From positions 20,607,313 to 20,671,312 of the forward strand of contig OX388312.1 in NCBI GenBank assembly GCA_947579605.1: a stretch of 64,000 nucleotides of DNA. Reading direction: 5' to 3'. The translations under genes and the position numbers were made by a program. Source of the DNA: Athripsodes cinereus (taxonomy: Eukaryota > Arthropoda > Insecta > Trichoptera > Leptoceridae). The notes under the pieces are model-generated. The model had not been told where the DNA came from. It ran no database searches and saw nothing but the letters and a program-made list of their open reading frames with translations. Numbering within the stretch: position 1 is the stretch's first letter; each line of letters starts with the position of its first letter. Below, one piece after another: positions 58,781-64,000 of the stretch.

Positions 58781-60034
58781 TTGTACCTTTACCTTTACGT
58801 TACGAACATTTCCTACATACTTACTTTTATATTATTTTTCTTTCATGTTGTTTGTATTTGTGGTGGCATTCATTATTTTTCCTTTTTTTTGGTAGGTACA
58901 TAATTTCAAATGACAGGTTTTCGAGAATAATATGCAAATTATGTCGTTTCAAAAAAGAATGCTTAACAAATAGGTTTGTTCTAATACATTCACTGTCGGG
59001 AAACAAAAATATCGACAGTTTTCTCGTATGTAGGTATTATTGTACTACATACATGGAAGGGTGTTTAATATTTTTTGGGTATTTTTAGGCTAACAACATC
59101 ATACAACCATTGAAATTTTTGTTTTTACAGTATATTAATATATTACAATGTATTTGGTTCATTTGTTAAAATATACCAACCTTGTATATAGAATAATATT
59201 CTCCATATTATGTGTTTGTAATCTGGATGCATACGCTTAATATCAGAGAATATGGAAATAAATTGAAGAAACCTTCGTTCAGGAGTGTGAGGGGATAGGC
59301 ACAGAAGAAGAACAACAGAAATAAGTTATTTTAAAGTTATAAGTATTTCCGGGATGATAAAAATTAGATTAGAAAAAATATCTGTCCAATAAAACACCAT
59401 TATTTATACTAACTTCATAGAAAAAAGTTTAATTTTATGTAGTAGTTATTCATCATATACCTTATAATAAGAGTACATAAAAGCACACTCACAGTTTTAT
59501 CGTGCTTCATATAACCTGAGTATAATGAGTCTTTAGCGAATAACTTTAAAAAAGTGATTAATATTTTTACTCCTTAGAGTCTTGTCTTTGTACAAAGTTG
59601 ACATTGTTTAAAATAAAAATGTATGGACATTGTACGTGCATAACTTCAAACTTATAAAAAAAATAATGAAAAAAGTACTTCGTCTTTAGAGATATTTTAT
59701 CACTTAACTTTATGATAGATAAAACTTTGCACTTAATACGTTTATACCCTGACAAGTCTTAACATAATTGAAAAGCATTTTGTGAAAGTTTCGCTAAAGA
59801 GGATGCCGTAGAAACAAAAAGGATTAATATGAACATTTTGTATTAAAACTTACAAAGTCACAATGTATTAATTTTTCAAGCATTTCGACGTGGCATTATT
59901 GCGAAATTTTATTAAAATAAATAATTTTGTAAAATATTATGTTAGTACCTACCTAGTTGTTGTTCTAATGAATTTGTGGTGATATGGCAACATTTCATTC
60001 ATCCAATTTTTTTACATTTCACTAGATGTATCTC
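58781..60034. other. Unassigned AT-rich DNA
   Basis: No gene or repeat family recognised. Confidence 0.4.
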
Positions 60035-60165
60035 TAAGGCTTGGTTTGGAGTGGCCAGAGGTCCTGGAAGCAGCGCTGGATAGGGATCTCTGGAGGAGGT
60101 ACCTAGGGCAATGGGCCAACGACCCAACTAGGACAAGGGGAAGAAGATGTATGTATGTATGTAAA
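60035..60165 (+). pseudogene. Non-LTR retrotransposon ORF2 tail, type T2
   Basis: The + strand reads LGLEWPEVLEAALDRDLWRRYL then NDPTRTRGRR and ends in a GTATGTATGTATG run. It is the + oriented copy of the 51301-51545 tail, with the same 3'-terminal ATGT repeat. Confidence 0.65.
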
Positions 60166-61082
60166 AATATCTCATGAAACATATTTCTCATATTGTGCTC
60201 AAAAAAATTAAAAGACTATCATTACTAGTCAAAAAATTATAGATAAAAATATAAGAGCCTCAGATTTTACAAATTGACAATGGTAACATTTTCTTTGAAA
60301 AGTGCTCCAGCAAAGTTTGCTGCTTTGGACATATGAACTTTAGGCATATTACCACAACAATTCTAGATGTAACTTACATAAGTACCTAATAGTGGATTCG
60401 TACGCACAATATTTTCTACCCAATATCTTAATTAATAAATCTGACTCGACGTTAATTTATTATAGTTTATATTGTGTAGTTATAGTATAATTTTTTTTTG
60501 TTATTATATTACTTTACCAATTTATGAGCTTTGTTACACATAATTAATCACATTTGAAATAATTCAATTAGTTTTAAAAAAGTAAGTACATAAATAAATC
60601 ATGTCATAATATCCATTTTATATTATCATTATTTATTGATTGAGGACGACATCATAATATGTTATCTAGCTAAGTATCCATAAAATATACGTAATTGGAA
60701 CAAATCCCAATTGGTTCGCGTGAAATAATTTGGAATGTAGATATAATTCAAGTTAAACTTTGATTAAATGCAAATGTATGCATAAACTGTAGAATATTGT
60801 AGTCTAACACGATTTGTATTTATTTCTAAACAACATAATGTATAACTCATTATACAACGATTAAATACTCTATACTCTTAAAGCTGTTGTAGTATCTGTA
60901 AAATTAGAGAGACAGTACTTCTGGTTGAATTATTTTTGGAAATGTCGCACGAGAATTGATCAAAAATACCTTTAATTTTTCGTCCATAAGATTTCAGAAG
61001 CTTCAGATGAAAATCATAATGTAAATTTAATTTGTTTTTAAATCTGTACCTAACAAGTAATAGTTTTTGATCTTATGATTAT
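60166..61082. other. Unassigned AT-rich DNA
   Basis: No gene or repeat family recognised. Confidence 0.4.
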
Positions 61083-61234
61083 GTAATTTGAAACAAGTGT
61101 TTTTTTCTACTATAGATTATTGATTCCGAGAGAGACGTCTTTCGACTTATCAGGTCATTATCAATCTCTTGATTGTCGAAAGACGTCTCTCTCGGAATCA
61201 ATAATCTATAGTAGAAACACTTGTTTCAAATTAC
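61083..61234. repeat. Near-perfect palindrome, third of the set
   Basis: Arms 61083-61146 and 61175-61234 are reverse complements except for four extra T in the left arm. Spacer 61147-61174. On the minus strand CTGATAA (61153-61147), GTC and GAAA (61143-61140) are followed by GACGTC, echoing the hammerhead order of the other two palindromes, but there is no stem II hairpin and the core G is replaced by A. It is at best a degraded motif. Confidence 0.85.
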
Positions 61235-61368
61235 AAAATTATGGAATTCTACTACGTGTGCACCGACACAATTAACAGTTTTAGATCTAGCATATAACCT
61301 CTTCTGTTGCTTTTTTAACTTTCGTAGGTACAGTGAATTACTTACGAAAATATATCGATTCATTTGAG
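61235..61368. other. Flank between palindrome and SINE
   Basis: Short AT-rich gap; nothing recognised. Confidence 0.3.
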
Positions 61369-61548
61369 TTCGTCGGTAGCCTGGAGGTAGAGTCTCGGCC
61401 TCTTGAACAAGGGGTCCGCGGTTCGATCCCAGGTGCCGGCAAACTCCCCTTTCACGACACAAGCTTTTAGCTTACTGTAGAAGGTGTATAAAGTTGTATT
61501 TGGGTTTATAACAAAACCCAGATACATCTTTAAAAAAAATAAAAAAAT
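61369..61548 (+). repeat. SINE S1, full length
   Basis: tRNA-derived SINE on the + strand. A-box-like TAGCCTGGAGG (61377-61387), B box GGTTCGATCCC (61420-61430), body with CACAAGCTTTTAGCTTACTG and TATTTGGGTTTATAACAAAACCC, then an A-rich tail with TAAAA interruptions. Other copies: 47159-47406 (-), 43630-43734, 11290-11378 and 36025-36064. It would be transcribed by RNA polymerase III from the internal promoter. The head may be mis-called as a tRNA gene. Confidence 0.93.
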
Positions 61549-62380
61549 ATTTAAGTTTTTAAGTTTCTTACACAAGCAATTTTAGATAGAAATCGATTGA
61601 CATTATATTTCTAGAACATCATAATAACTCACATCAAATATGCTCGAAAATGAAATAAAATAGTAATATATGTTAGGACAAAGATAAGAGACAAGAGTGA
61701 TACACAAAGTGCGAAGAATTTTTTTACCTTTAGTTTCGTTCGAATCCCCAAACACTTGTAATGTTTATCTTTATTTATTTTCACATTTTCCTCACATCTT
61801 AAAGTGAATTTACAAAAATAAAATAAATATGTGTATATTCATGTGTATGGTAAAGGTGGTATTCGAAGTACATATCTTTAAATCATTCAGATTTATGTTC
61901 GTCGTTTCGGACCCTGAAACGGTCGGCTTTTGAAGCAATTGGATGATCACCAGAACATTCTCTCAGACATAATGTAGCTATTTTATGGATACCAAATAAC
62001 AAAACCCTTTGAGAAGGTCAGCCACAACAAACTGTAGAGGTGTGACCAGAAGCCACAGCCATTTTCTTATATTGTTGTTGTTACAACTATCATTATTTTC
62101 AAGGAATGGGTTTAATTTTTTTGTTCTCACGTTTTCACGTAATTGTGGTGGTGTGATTTTGTATGTTAGTAGAATCTTTTTTGTTTTTTGAAATTTTTAG
62201 ATTTCAATGCTAGATATTTCAAGAATGTTATTATGTGATCATAAAAACTATACTTCAATGTAGAATGTTAATATGAAATCATATTAATGGAGACATTCTT
62301 AACTCTAGAAGATTAGAAGAAAATAGGATTTACTGCTGAAAATCAATTTTTGGGAATAAATAATATAATTTAAAAAGCTT
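61549..62380. other. Unassigned AT-rich DNA
   Basis: No gene or repeat family recognised. Confidence 0.4.
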
Positions 62381-62513
62381 TACTACTACTATACCATCAC
62401 GAAATATCCCAGAAGTGGATTAGACAGTGATTAAACCACAAGTAATAAACATGCAAATTGTCTTTTCCATGTCAATAAAAAAGTCATTCAGGAGGGTGGC
62501 ATGCATCATCGCT
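62381..62513 (+). repeat. Dispersed repeat M, best copy
   Basis: TACTACTACTATACCATCACG, then GTAATAAACATGCAAATTGTC, CATGTCAATAAAAAAGTCA and CAGGAGGGTGGCATGCATC. Copies or fragments: 11411, 12402, 25566, 26990, 50070, 52397. No internal promoter or coding function seen; it may be a retrotransposon 3' UTR or a SINE. Confidence 0.65.
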
Positions 62514-64000
62514 AAACAGGACAGAACACTTATGGAAAGGAGTGGGAGATTCTATGCCGGTAGCCCACGGAATAATAAATTGTTTAAAAATTACTTTTTT
62601 AATGTGGGTACCTATTCATATTTGTTTTGTACAAATATACATCACTTAAATAAATAAAATACCTATCTATCTATTATCAACCGATGAAATTTTACTCACA
62701 GATTTCGTTTCTACTTACTTGTTCAGAATAAATTACGGTCAAACCAAAGTCTGTAACACTGCAATAATATATCACGAGTAACGTCATATTGTTTAGAAAT
62801 TTCGTTTCTAACATTCATCAAGTTACTATGTACTAGCAGTACAACCATAGTGAGAGTAGAACAATGCGGTAAGGAGAATACAACGAATGAAATCTTGGTG
62901 CATTATTAATAATAAAGTATATTGTAGTACCTATGTAAGCGGTAGGTATTTATTTATATTACTTCTTCAAACTCAGTACAACTTGGCAGCCAACACCAAC
63001 TGTACACATATGAAGTTGCCGACAGTCAAACTATGTGTTATAGATATCTATGTATAGTTACCTCATAAATAGTAAGTCCATTTACATAATATACAGAGTT
63101 ATGTTCACATATTCATTATGGACACATTAAGAATTGAAGGGAGACCCACTTCACATCCGGATATGTCGGGAGTCGTAGATTTCTATTTATTAATTCATCA
63201 GTGAAGTAACAGGTACACCAATGTTCATTTTGCATCCATTGGGAATATTCCTTTCATTTCCGGTCCATATTTTTAATCATTCTTGTCTCGCCCCTCTTGA
63301 GTAGGTAGGTATACTAAATACAGGTAAATTCTATGGTTCGTCTTATATTGTTCGATAGTAAGGTCCTAATTCCTGCATAACGAGATTATTATAATATTCA
63401 CACCATTACGCCATTTTTTATAAGTCAACTGAAAGTACACTATTGATTAACGCGAAATCATTCTGCAAAAATGACATTCCTTTCACCCGAATCAGATACC
63501 TACATCACAGACAGAGTAAATGAACTTAGAAATTAAATTCTCAATCTTCTTTCATAAATAAAGATGGCTACCAATATACGAGCGAGACTGAGTTTAAGGC
63601 TACATACTGCACAATAAAGCTTGTTTCATTTCAGTCATAAATAATTCAATAGGTTTTCGTAATATTGGCAAGTATAGAAGTTTATATGTATTACATCTCA
63701 TATAATATTATCTCTGAAACTGGCGGTGTGCAAACTTTAAAATCTACCCTAGTAGATGCATACTAATTCAGAAGCAAAATAAATATTTATAGAAAACGAT
63801 TTGCACGTTAATATTATATTATCAGATGTTAACAGCTGCTGAAGTTTTGAAATATTCAATACAACCATATGCGGTGTTATTTGCATTTTATTCGACTACG
63901 CTTTCTTGTTATAACGTGTTAAAATGTGTTACATTTTTCAAAGTTTTAAAGTTATTTATCTTTCAAACGATATAAATTATAAAATATTTTATGAAATTTT
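62514..64000. other. Unassigned AT-rich DNA
   Basis: No gene or repeat family recognised to the window end. Confidence 0.4.

Noticed and set aside
61369..61440. tRNA-gene-like sequence with A and B boxes
   Set aside because: It is the head of a SINE: the same head joined to the same body and A tail occurs at 47159-47406.
1..64000. CRISPR array, bacterial operon or rRNA genes
   Set aside because: No regularly spaced repeats with unique spacers, no operon-like ORF packing and no rRNA sequence; composition and elements are those of an insect nuclear genome.

Overview
This looks like an AT-rich, gene-poor stretch of an insect nuclear genome. Dense GTAGGTAC/TACCTAC-type words and the mix of repeat families suggest Lepidoptera; this is inference, since no host marker gene is present. 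I found no host protein-coding gene that I can support. Nearly everything recognisable is a transposable element, from very young (LTR pairs identical by eye) to decayed fragments. Single-frame ORFs would miss small host exons in long introns.

Layout. 1-4.5 kb: mostly unassigned, with a decayed non-LTR tail near 1 kb and a possible retroelement 3' end near 1.85 kb. 4552-4697: a perfect 64-bp palindrome whose centre carries a hammerhead-ribozyme-like motif. 7.27-8.54 kb: a TIR element with seven copies of an 18-bp motif. 8.84-9.08 kb: a MITE-like foldback. 10.5-11.1 kb: a CR1/L2-like RT fragment. 13290-25215: a DD41D-type Tc1/mariner element (1.3 kb before interruption) split by a 10.6-kb Ty3/Gypsy retrotransposon (14364-24989, minus strand). 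The Gypsy element has an intact 1421-aa Gag-Pol and two LTRs that look identical. 25.2-37.1 kb: a desert with short repeat remnants. 37117-42778: a GC-rich BEL/Pao-type element (minus strand) with identical-looking 910-bp LTRs. It has Gag and protease but no RT, RNase H or integrase, and Gag carries a 26-copy 48-bp tandem repeat. 42.8-51.3 kb: desert with SINE copies, one with an 81-nt poly(A), and a possible solo LTR. 51.3-55.2 kb: several non-LTR 3'-tail fragments, a tandem pair of foldback MITEs and another MITE. 55397-55978: a 185-bp inverted repeat carrying two divergent hammerhead-like motifs. 58.3 kb onward: further repeat fragments, a third palindrome (61083-61234), and a full-length SINE (61369-61548).

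How the parts relate. The Gypsy insertion post-dates the mariner, because it carries a 4-bp target duplication inside the transposase ORF. The BEL/Pao derivative looks recently moved although it lacks its own pol, so it was probably mobilised in trans. The most unusual signal is a palindrome family that places hammerhead-type motifs with the same layout (CTGATGA, hairpin, GAAA, a 2-bp stem III with a CG loop, then UH and stem I) inside inverted repeats. Penelope-like elements are the best-known class combining hammerheads with inverted terminal repeats, so these may be truncated copies of one.
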